Source: a virus
Virus record (IMG/VR): IMGVR_UViG_3300042861_001312
Span: 1-40,410 of that record
Strand: one strand, 5' to 3'
Length of the DNA: 40,410 bases
Under the pieces are notes generated by a model. The model saw only the letters and a list, made by a program, of their open reading frames with translations, searched no databases and was not told the origin of the DNA. The translations under genes were made by a program, and so were the position numbers. Shown piece after piece: positions 34,745 to 40,410 of the stretch (its first letter is position 1; each line of letters starts with the position of its first letter).

Positions 34745-34752
34745 CATAAATA
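34745..34752 (-). promoter_or_regulatory. TATTTATG box heading the fibre array
   Basis: On the - strand TATTTATG lies 18 nt before the ATG at 34726 and is the only candidate promoter element before the whole - strand array. It shares the 62-nt space up to 34814 with the divergent primase promoter. Confidence 0.4.
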
Positions 34753-34779
34753 TAGGGGCATTAAAAAACTAATAAAGTT

Positions 34780-34809
34780 TTGATAATAATAATTTTATTC
34801 GTATATTTG
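34780..34809 (+). promoter_or_regulatory. Bacteroidota-type promoter for the replication operon
   Basis: TTG at 34780-34782, a 19-nt spacer and TATATTTG at 34802-34809 match the host vegetative consensus TTG-N19-21-TAnnTTTG. Only 5 nt separate the -7 element from the primase ATG (34815), so the mRNA would be leaderless or nearly so. This fits early transcription by unmodified host RNA polymerase. Confidence 0.7.
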
Positions 34810-34814
34810 CCTTT

Positions 34815-35714
34815 ATGTCAGACGATGCGGAAATATTATTAGAAATACTACACGAAATTCTTGGTGATGAGAAACTTCACTATGAGTCAAAGGGTCAAAT
34901 ATCTTTTGACTGTCCAATATGCGATGAAGACCAACATAAGGGAAATATGGAGGTGAACTACTTTGAGCACGTTTATAAGTGTTGGAGTTGTGGTGATGAG
35001 AACAATACTAAAGGACCTCTTGGAAAACTTATAGACACGTTTGGTAATAAGAAACAGAAGAAAATCTATAATCTACTTCAACCGGAAAATCACAAACCAA
35101 AAGAGAAACGAGTTGACAAATTAAAACTACCTGATGGATTCACCAAATTCAAAGATAGTAGTTTAGTTTATCCGGTTCGTCGTCAGGCGTATAACTACTT
35201 AACCCAACGTGGGATTACCGATAAAATTATTGAGAAGTATGGTATTGGATTTTGTGATAGTGGAGCTTTCTCAGGTAGGATTATCATCCCATCCTACGAT
35301 AGTAAGGACGAGTTAAACTATTTTATTGCCCGAAGTTGGGACCCGAATAGTCGTGCCAAATACAAAAATCCTGAATCATCGAAAGATGAAATAATCTTTT
35401 TTGAAAGTACAATCAATTGGAACGCCGACATCCATCTTTGTGAAGGGGCGTTTGATGCTATATTCTTACCTAATAGTATTGCTATGTTGGGAAAACATAT
35501 GTCTGACTTATTACTTAATACGTTATACGAAAAAGCAAACGGGAACATAATTATATGTCTCGACGCTGATGCGTGGCAAGATGCTGTTAAATTATACCAT
35601 AACTTAAATGGTGGTAGATTATATGGTAAGATTAAAATAATAAAACTAACGGGTGATGCCGATGTTGCCGATTTAAGGGGTGACATCAGTAATTACTTTT
35701 ATAAAATGAAATAG
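34815..35714 (+). CDS. DNA primase, DnaG / T4 gp61-like
   Basis: 299 residues; T4 gp61 has 342. The enzyme would synthesise RNA primers for lagging-strand replication. A zinc-binding site is visible at the N-terminus (C33, C36 in CPICDEDQH, and C56, C59 in YKCWSCG). The TOPRIM catalytic core follows: E210 in IHLCEGAFDAI and D250/D252 in IIICLDADAWQDA, with a conserved GRIIIPSYD strand before it (about 154-162). It lacks room for a helicase domain, so a separate replicative helicase must be encoded elsewhere. It is the first gene of the + strand replication module, with a host-type promoter directly upstream, and its stop abuts the ATG of the next gene. Confidence 0.9.
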   Translation: MSDDAEILLEILHEILGDEKLHYESKGQISFDCPICDEDQHKGNMEVNYFEHVYKCWSCGDENNTKGPLGKLIDTFGNKKQKKIYNLLQPENHKPKEKRVDKLKLPDGFTKFKDSSLVYPVRRQAYNYLTQRGITDKIIEKYGIGFCDSGAFSGRIIIPSYDSKDELNYFIARSWDPNSRAKYKNPESSKDEIIFFESTINWNADIHLCEGAFDAIFLPNSIAMLGKHMSDLLLNTLYEKANGNIIICLDADAWQDAVKLYHNLNGGRLYGKIKIIKLTGDADVADLRGDISNYFYKMK

Positions 35715-36578
35715 ATGGTAGATTTAAATGAGGTTGCGAAAGAAATAAGGGGGTTATTAGATAAACGAAGAGAGGAACTTGAATTAACATTCGTTGAGGA
35801 TACCCACACTTATTATATGAAGGATGAAACCGGTGTAATCCGAAGTGATTATCCATCTGTTAGTAAAGTAATGAAATATTTTTACGAGGAGTTTGATACG
35901 GAAGGTATCTCACTAAAGAAAGCCAAAGGTGACCCTGAGGTTCAACAACAACTTTTGGATGAGTGGAAAGCTGCGGGAGATTACTCAACCAATATGGGTA
36001 GTAGAGTTCACTATATGTTGGAGAAGAAAACGATTGAGATGTTTGGGAATTATAAAAAAGTAAGACAACCTATCTTTGAATGTGACTTTACCCAAATATT
36101 AAAGGGGGATAGTATGATATCTGCGGGAACGGCTTACTTAGACCTTATGGTTGAAAGGGGTGCTGTGTTATTGGATACGGAGATTGTATTGGGTGACCCT
36201 GAGTTAAAGTATACAGGACAACCGGATAAGGTGTGGTTGATTATGAATAAAGAACAAACCGAGTTTGGATTGGTCATAACAGACTGGAAAAGTAATAAGC
36301 CGAAGAATTTTGAAGAGAATCATTTTACCAAAAAAATGTATTACCCATTTGATAAGTTACCAAACAATGCGTTGGGTCATTACTTCACTCAATTACCGTT
36401 TTATGGAAAACTTCTTATTAAAATGTTACAAGGAACAAAATACGAAAACATTAAGTTGTATGGATGTGTGATTGTTCTTGTAAAAGAAATTGGTCAGTAT
36501 GAAGAGTTCCGTGTTCCAAAGACAGTTCAAGATACTATCTTGGATATGGATATGTCAAAGTATTTGACAAAGAAATAA
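35715..36578 (+). CDS. PD-(D/E)XK nuclease, RecB/Cas4-type
   Basis: 287 residues. The residues expected for the RecB-like nuclease branch appear in order: H99 in GSRVHYMLE, E156 in LDTEIVLG, D171 in TGQPDKVW, D190 and K192 in ITDWKSNK, and the Q-x-x-x-Y motif Q226-Y230 in QLPFY. Such enzymes are Mg-dependent exonucleases; in phages they act in recombination, end-resection or host DNA breakdown. The ATG follows the primase stop directly (TAGATG), so the two are co-expressed. Its place in a cluster with SbcC/SbcD-like genes suggests a role in recombination-dependent replication. No iron-sulphur cysteine cluster like that of Cas4 or AddB is seen. Confidence 0.82.
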   Translation: MVDLNEVAKEIRGLLDKRREELELTFVEDTHTYYMKDETGVIRSDYPSVSKVMKYFYEEFDTEGISLKKAKGDPEVQQQLLDEWKAAGDYSTNMGSRVHYMLEKKTIEMFGNYKKVRQPIFECDFTQILKGDSMISAGTAYLDLMVERGAVLLDTEIVLGDPELKYTGQPDKVWLIMNKEQTEFGLVITDWKSNKPKNFEENHFTKKMYYPFDKLPNNALGHYFTQLPFYGKLLIKMLQGTKYENIKLYGCVIVLVKEIGQYEEFRVPKTVQDTILDMDMSKYLTKK

Positions 36579-36594
36579 AAATAAACTAAATTTA
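36564..36594 (+). promoter_or_regulatory. Candidate internal Bacteroidota-type promoter
   Basis: TTG at 36564-36566, a 20-nt spacer and TAAATTTA at 36587-36594 match TTG-N19-21-TAnnTTTG except for the last base. It lies at the end of the nuclease gene and in the 28-nt gap before the ATG at 36607, and would start a second transcript for the downstream genes. Confidence 0.45.
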
Positions 36595-36606
36595 TAAAAA
36601 AAGAAT

Positions 36607-36822
36607 ATGGACGATTTATTAAAACCAAAGATTGATTTAAAACAACAACCAACATTAGTTTGTGAGGAGTGTGGGAGCATCTACTTCAAAGAAGTTGTTA
36701 TGATAAAAAAAGTTAACAAATTGTTAACAGGAAGTTCGGAAGACACTATTGTTCCGTTTCCAACTTACAGATGTGACGATTGTGGTCACGTAAATGAGGA
36801 ATTTAAATTATTTGATAAATAA
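36607..36822 (+). CDS. Small zinc-ribbon protein
   Basis: 71 residues with two C-x-x-C knuckles, C19/C22 in LVCEECGSIYF and C56/C59 in YRCDDCGHVNEE, the layout of a four-Cys zinc ribbon. Such small proteins in phage replication modules are often transcription or replication accessory factors, but nothing here fixes the role. The stop codon is followed after 1 nt by the ATG of the SbcD-like gene. A possible promoter lies just upstream. Confidence 0.7.
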   Translation: MDDLLKPKIDLKQQPTLVCEECGSIYFKEVVMIKKVNKLLTGSSEDTIVPFPTYRCDDCGHVNEEFKLFDK

Positions 36823-36823
36823 G

Positions 36824-37609
36824 ATGATTAAAAAATTAGTTCACTTTAGTGACTTACACATACGATTATTCAAAGACCACGACTTATACAGAGGTATTTT
36901 GAATAATATGTTGGAACAATTCAGAGAGATTGCTCCGGACAGGATTGTATTCACCGGAGATTTAGTTCATTCTAAAAACCAAATGACACCCGAACTTATT
37001 GAGTTTGTTGCTTGGATTCTTACGGAATGTTCTCAAATTGCTAAAACGATTATTATAATTGGAAATCACGACTTCTTGGAATCCAATTCATCAAGATTGG
37101 ATGCTCTAACACCGGTGATTGATTCGTTGAAGAACGACAACATCGTTTATTTGAAGAACAGAGGTGAATACGAGGATGATAATGTTGATTGGGTGGTGTA
37201 TTCATTACTTGACCATAACATTCCACCGGAGATTGAAAAAACGGGTAGATTAAAGATTGGCTTATTCCACGGACCGGTTCAGGGATTAACAACCGATATT
37301 GGATATAAATTTGAGACCGGATTTGAAACCGATAAGTTTAATGGATGTGATTTAGTTTTATGTGGGGATATTCACAAAAGACAAATCTTCAACATTCCGG
37401 GGGGTAAAAAAGCGTATATGGTGGGTTCAACAATCCAACAGAACTATGGTGAGACAATAACCAAACACGGATTCGGAATCTATAACGTTGAGTCAGATGA
37501 ATATTCATTTGTTGATTTGGATAATCCAAAACCTTTCTTATCATTTAAGATGAAATCATTTGATGATATAATAAACGGAACAGAAAAATTAGTTAATAGT
37601 GGGAAGTAA
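36824..37609 (+). CDS. Recombination nuclease subunit, SbcD/Mre11 / T4 gp47-like
   Basis: 261 residues from the ATG at 36824, which is preferred over the in-frame ATG at 36794: the latter lies inside the preceding gene, and the family starts right at the first strand (IKKLVHFSDLHIR). All metallophosphoesterase motifs are visible: D10-x-H12, GD46 in FTGDLVHSKN, GNHD 80-83, H149 in GLFHGP and GDIH 181-184. The protein is a Mn-dependent nuclease that works with an SbcC/gp46 ATPase on DNA ends; the ATPase gene starts 2 kb downstream. At 261 residues it is shorter than T4 gp47 (339), so the C-terminal capping region is reduced. Confidence 0.92.
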   Translation: MIKKLVHFSDLHIRLFKDHDLYRGILNNMLEQFREIAPDRIVFTGDLVHSKNQMTPELIEFVAWILTECSQIAKTIIIIGNHDFLESNSSRLDALTPVIDSLKNDNIVYLKNRGEYEDDNVDWVVYSLLDHNIPPEIEKTGRLKIGLFHGPVQGLTTDIGYKFETGFETDKFNGCDLVLCGDIHKRQIFNIPGGKKAYMVGSTIQQNYGETITKHGFGIYNVESDEYSFVDLDNPKPFLSFKMKSFDDIINGTEKLVNSGK

Positions 37610-37961
37610 TATTGAAATACTTTATAATTTTTTTTTAATCAACCCTGATTATAAAGCTGAATGTGTTGCTGATTTAATGAGTTCACAAGCGGGTCAATTA
37701 GTGAAATGTCCAACACAAGAAGAATTCATTAACAAACTATTAACCGATGATGAATTCTATGAAAAGTGGGGTGACGATTGTTGTGAGGAATTAACGACTA
37801 GAGAAATGTGTGAAATGTTTGGGGTTGATTATGACAAGGTTACAGAATGGACTTATCACGGTAAGAATATAGACAGAGATTTAGAAGTAAGAACTATGTT
37901 AACTGACCCCGGTGTTGGACCAAATTATCCAAAAAGAAAATTAAAAGAAAATGGGAATTAA
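37599..37961 (+). CDS. Small acidic protein, unknown function (GTG start)
   Basis: 120 residues. It opens with GTG at 37599, overlapping the end of the SbcD-like gene by 11 nt; the next in-frame ATG (about 37677) would cost 26 residues that look well formed (NIEILYNFFLINPDYKAECV). It overlaps the following gene by another 11 nt. The C-terminal half has a helix-turn-helix-like stretch (TTREMCEMFGVDYDKVTEWT), which may only be coincidental. No family is recognised; it is probably an accessory protein translated by coupling with its neighbours. Confidence 0.6.
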   Translation: MGSNIEILYNFFLINPDYKAECVADLMSSQAGQLVKCPTQEEFINKLLTDDEFYEKWGDDCCEELTTREMCEMFGVDYDKVTEWTYHGKNIDRDLEVRTMLTDPGVGPNYPKRKLKENGN

Positions 37962-38490
37962 ATTAACCACTAGCCAATTAAAATCAGTTCAAGAATATTG
38001 TAAGTTAAACAATATTGAGGATATTGATAAATTTATATCCAAATGTTTTACCGAAGGGTATAACATTAACAAATATGGATTACTAGGTGGTGATTCAGAA
38101 AAAATGGGTGGGGTTGAAGAAAAACAGGTGGAAATTGAGGTAATCCGAGAAATACGAGTGGAGGTCCCCATTGAAATAATTAAAGAGGTTGAAGTCATCC
38201 AATATGTTGATAGAGAGGTGATTAAGGAGGTACCTGTTGAAATAATAAAAGAGAAGATTGTAAATGTTATTCAAGAAGTCGTCCCAAATATAGACAAAAT
38301 TGGGGACGAACCTAAGTCAAATGATAAGGTATTACTTCTTCAAGAAACCTTACAAAAGTTAAGAAAAGAATTAACAGAAAAAAATTCAAGGATTACAGAA
38401 CTTGAAGAAATAAATAAACGTTTGGAATCAATTAAGGTCAGTGAAGGTGCTGTGTATCTAAAAGGTTCCAACTTAAATAAAACAATGTAA
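37951..38490 (+). CDS. Repeat-containing coiled-coil protein, unknown function
   Basis: 179 residues. Residues about 1-46 form a small helical domain (TTSQLKSVQEYCKLNNIEDI). Residues about 58-110 are a Val/Ile/Glu repeat with EVPIEIIKEVEV (71-82) and EVPVEIIKEKIV (93-104), the alternating charged/beta-branched pattern seen in some stalk-like proteins. Residues about 126-162 form a coiled coil (LQETLQKLRKELTEKNSRIT). No enzyme motif is present. It overlaps the previous gene by 11 nt and is followed after 1 nt by a membrane protein gene. A scaffolding or tethering role is possible but not shown. Confidence 0.6.
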   Translation: MGIKLTTSQLKSVQEYCKLNNIEDIDKFISKCFTEGYNINKYGLLGGDSEKMGGVEEKQVEIEVIREIRVEVPIEIIKEVEVIQYVDREVIKEVPVEIIKEKIVNVIQEVVPNIDKIGDEPKSNDKVLLLQETLQKLRKELTEKNSRITELEEINKRLESIKVSEGAVYLKGSNLNKTM

Positions 38491-38491
38491 T

Positions 38492-38836
38492 ATGGAAATT
38501 TTAGTATGGTTCATTTTAAGCTACGGGCTTATGAACATTATGGTATTCGGGTCAATATTTCAAGGACTTAGAAACTTCTTCCTAACTTGGGGTGAAAGTC
38601 AATTACCATTTAACGGATTATGTCACTTCATATCAGGTATATTAACCTGTCCGATGTGTTTCTCAACTTGGGGTGGATTTATATTATCATTAACAGTATT
38701 CTCACCAACATTTATGTTGTTTGGAACTCCACTATGGATTAGTTGGTTTTTTGATGGTATTTTATCATCCGGAGCGGTTTGGGCAATCAATGCGGTGGTA
38801 GAATGGTTTGAAGAAAATAGACCAACAAAAAATTAA
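38492..38836 (+). CDS. Small membrane protein with CPMC motif, DUF1360-like
   Basis: 114 residues with about three hydrophobic segments (near 1-25, 60-78 and 80-103). The segment ILTCPMCFSTWGGFILSL (about 50-67) resembles the C-P-x-C-x-x-x-W-x-G signature of DUF1360-type membrane proteins found in Firmicutes and in many phages. The function of this family is not known to me. It sits in the replication operon between a coiled-coil protein (1-nt gap) and an acidic protein (3-nt gap), so it is probably made early and placed in the inner membrane. Confidence 0.6.
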   Translation: MEILVWFILSYGLMNIMVFGSIFQGLRNFFLTWGESQLPFNGLCHFISGILTCPMCFSTWGGFILSLTVFSPTFMLFGTPLWISWFFDGILSSGAVWAINAVVEWFEENRPTKN

Positions 38837-38839
38837 GAT

Positions 38840-39355
38840 ATGAAACAGACATTAGGTGAATTTGTAATTAAGTTTTTGAAAGATAAAACTGAGACGAGAA
38901 AAATAATTAAATGTGATGATTTTTTTCAACTAATAAATGATATGGGACTGAATGATGATAATGATGAAGTTATCGATATTATTGATTATTTAGACAATAA
39001 TAATATTGATATAAATTTCCATAATGCTAAAACCGGCGATTTTTATAACAGATTTAGAAATATTGAAAAGAAAGTTCAGTTGTCTAAAATGTTGAATGGT
39101 ACCGAACCGGAAGTTAAAAAATTGATTGAAAAGGTTGATTCTATAAAAGTTCAAGAGAGACCTGATTGGTTAGACTATTATAGAAATGATGATGAAGACA
39201 CAACACCTATTGTGACTTCAGAAAGAGATAGAAATTTAGGTCAAGACATTATTGATAGACTGACTAATGAGGTTAAGGAACGAATTAATAGTGAACCGGG
39301 GATTACTTTAGATGAAATACGAGAACAAATGAATCAAGAAATAAATAACAATTAA
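38840..39355 (+). CDS. Acidic protein of unknown function
   Basis: 171 residues, rich in Asp, Glu and Asn (NDMGLNDDNDEVIDIIDYLD near 32-51) and probably mostly helical in the second half (DRNLGQDIIDRLTNEVKERI). No membrane segment, Cys pair or catalytic motif is seen. The last codons and the stop lie in a 15-bp tandem duplication that also forms the leader of the next gene. Acidic, DNA-mimic-like proteins occur in phages, but there is no specific evidence for that here. Confidence 0.55.
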   Translation: MKQTLGEFVIKFLKDKTETRKIIKCDDFFQLINDMGLNDDNDEVIDIIDYLDNNNIDINFHNAKTGDFYNRFRNIEKKVQLSKMLNGTEPEVKKLIEKVDSIKVQERPDWLDYYRNDDEDTTPIVTSERDRNLGQDIIDRLTNEVKERINSEPGITLDEIREQMNQEINNN

Positions 39356-39368
39356 ATAAATAACAATT
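39339..39368 (+). repeat. Perfect 15-bp tandem duplication at a gene junction
   Basis: AAATAAATAACAATT occurs at 39339-39353 and again, directly adjacent, at 39354-39368. The first copy ends in the stop region of the acidic-protein gene (TAA 39353-39355) and the second copy ends right before the ATG at 39369, where it would act as leader. Confidence 0.95.
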
Positions 39369-39626
39369 ATGCCAAAGTCAAAATTACGTGGTGGTGCAAA
39401 GGCACACAAAACAAGAGTAACACACAGAAACAACACAATTAGAGGATTAAAGAAAAAAGCTCAAGCGGAGTATCAAGAAATGTTTGAAAAAACTATGGAA
39501 ACTTTGAAGGCTCAATACCAAGATGAGAACGGTGAAACAACTGATTTAAACACAGAAGTTGTTGGTGATGTGACCGACATAAATGTAACCGATGCTAAGG
39601 TTGTAACACCTGAAGTTACTGAATAG
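39369..39626 (+). CDS. Small protein with basic head and acidic tail, unknown function
   Basis: 85 residues. The first 35 are strongly basic (PKSKLRGGAKAHKTRVTHRN, then RGLKKKAQ) and could bind nucleic acid; the rest is acidic and Thr/Val-rich (DENGETTDLNTEVVGDVTD). No family is recognised. It is preceded directly by the second copy of a 15-bp tandem repeat and followed by the SbcC-like gene after 12 nt, so it may modulate DNA handling by the recombination complex, which is inference from position only. Confidence 0.6.
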   Translation: MPKSKLRGGAKAHKTRVTHRNNTIRGLKKKAQAEYQEMFEKTMETLKAQYQDENGETTDLNTEVVGDVTDINVTDAKVVTPEVTE

Positions 39627-39638
39627 TTAAAATAACAA

Positions 39639-40410
39639 ATGGATTTATTTAATCCCCCAATAGAATTTAATTATACAATAATGGAAGACATAAATATTGT
39701 AAACTTGGATAATCCTTACCTACAGGTTGTATGGGAGGATTATGCCGAGAATTTTACACAAGAAAAAATAAAGAGTGTTCGTCATTACTTCCAAAAGAAG
39801 TATGATACGACCAACGTCAATGTAATTACAAAGACAAAGGTTGCTCAGGACACCATACATACCGTAGACATTTCCTTTAACATCTTGGATGAGAATTACC
39901 AATTGGAATTGGTTCGTTCATTCTTGGAGTCAAAAGGGAATATGGAACACTACGATGATATCTACCAACTTAATAGTGTGGTGGATAACAAATTGTTATT
40001 GGACCAAACAGATGCGGCACCATTCAAAAGATGGTACATCAAGAACATTGAGTTCTCAAACTTCCTATCCTATGGTGAGAATCAGAAGATAGATTTTGAG
40101 AAGTGTGATGGGATTACGGTTGTGGAATCAAACCCACCTAATTTTGGTGGTAAGACAGTTCTTACAGTGGATTTACTTATGTTCTTATTCTTTAATGAGA
40201 CAACCAAGACATCCAAAGCTGAGGAGATATTCAATAGGTTTACAGAAAGAAACAAAGTTGCCGTAAAAGGTGAGATTACAATCGATGGTGAGGAGTATAT
40301 CTTACTGAGAAACATTGAGAGAAAGTTGTCTAAGAAAAATGAATGGAATGTTAAAACCGAGTTGGACTTCTATAAGAGATTATCTGATGGTAGTTTACAG
40401 AACTTCACCG
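39639..40410 (+). CDS. Recombination ATPase subunit, SbcC/Rad50 / T4 gp46-like; 5' part only
   Basis: 257 codons from the ATG at 39639, open to the window end. The ATPase domain begins near residue 131 (RWYIKNIEFSNFLSYGENQK), as expected at the very start of SbcC/gp46 proteins, and carries a divergent Walker A, SNPPNFGGKTVL (K172, T173), in place of GxxGxGKS. A strand motif GEITIDGEEYILLRNIERKL follows. The first ~130 residues are an extension not usual for the family; an internal ATG at 39681 would shorten it by only 14 residues. The product would drive the SbcD-like nuclease encoded 2 kb upstream. The rest, including coiled coil and Walker B, is outside the window. Confidence 0.85.
   Translation, partial: MDLFNPPIEFNYTIMEDINIVNLDNPYLQVVWEDYAENFTQEKIKSVRHYFQKKYDTTNVNVITKTKVAQDTIHTVDISFNILDENYQLELVRSFLESKGNMEHYDDIYQLNSVVDNKLLLDQTDAAPFKRWYIKNIEFSNFLSYGENQKIDFEKCDGITVVESNPPNFGGKTVLTVDLLMFLFFNETTKTSKAEEIFNRFTERNKVAVKGEITIDGEEYILLRNIERKLSKKNEWNVKTELDFYKRLSDGSLQNFT

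Noticed and set aside
36794-36823. Upstream ATG (36794) for the SbcD-like gene
   Set aside because: It would overlap the zinc-ribbon gene by 29 nt and add residues before the conserved first strand; ATG 36824 directly follows the previous stop.

Overview
The window looks like part of the genome of a large, AT-rich tailed phage with a contractile tail (T4-type myovirus plan) that infects a member of the Bacteroidota. The contractile-tail call rests on adjacent gp25-like and gp6-like baseplate wedge genes, followed by a long co-oriented run of large structural genes. The phage call is supported by a T4-style replication/recombination set: a gp61/DnaG-like primase, a gp47/SbcD-like nuclease and a gp46/SbcC-like ATPase. 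The Bacteroidota host is inferred from SprB-type adhesin repeats in the phage's own fibre proteins, from two promoters of TTG-N19/20-TAnnTTTG type, and from the absence of obvious Shine-Dalgarno sites at gene starts.

Region 1 (1-1230, + strand): the C-terminal half of a class I ribonucleotide reductase large subunit, cut by the window edge and closed by a clear intrinsic terminator. Region 2 (1239-22190, +): the baseplate and adhesin operon: gp25, gp6, an unexpected membrane-anchored alpha/beta hydrolase, a 1884-residue baseplate-region protein with a block of membrane-type helices, four smaller structural proteins, a 1028-residue protein with a tail-protein-I-like segment, and a 1326-residue adhesin with seven SprB-like repeats, a Thr-Pro linker and two copies of a second domain. 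A bidirectional terminator at 22297-22328 separates it from the opposing transcripts.

Region 3 (34726 down to 22329, - strand): a tail-fibre array of eight fibre-like genes sharing interchangeable parts (an N-terminal anchor-like domain, Thr-Pro linkers, SprB-like and NGKPYY-type modules), ending with a RuvC-family Holliday junction resolvase. One 60-codon + strand gene sits inside this array, convergent with a fibre gene. Region 4 (34815-40410, +): the replication/recombination module with primase, PD-(D/E)XK nuclease, zinc ribbon protein, SbcD-like nuclease, several small proteins of unknown role, and the start of the SbcC-like ATPase, cut by the window edge.

The most interesting signals are (i) a motif TATTTAT placed exactly 3 nt (8-mer to ATG) before four start codons on both strands, suggesting a late promoter that makes leaderless mRNAs; (ii) a modular fibre locus whose Thr-Pro linkers are also near-identical DNA repeats that could drive domain shuffling; (iii) phage use of the host's gliding-adhesin repeat; and (iv) an alpha/beta hydrolase inserted in the baseplate cluster with a hairpin over its start codon. 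All functional statements come from reading motifs by eye; no database search was run.
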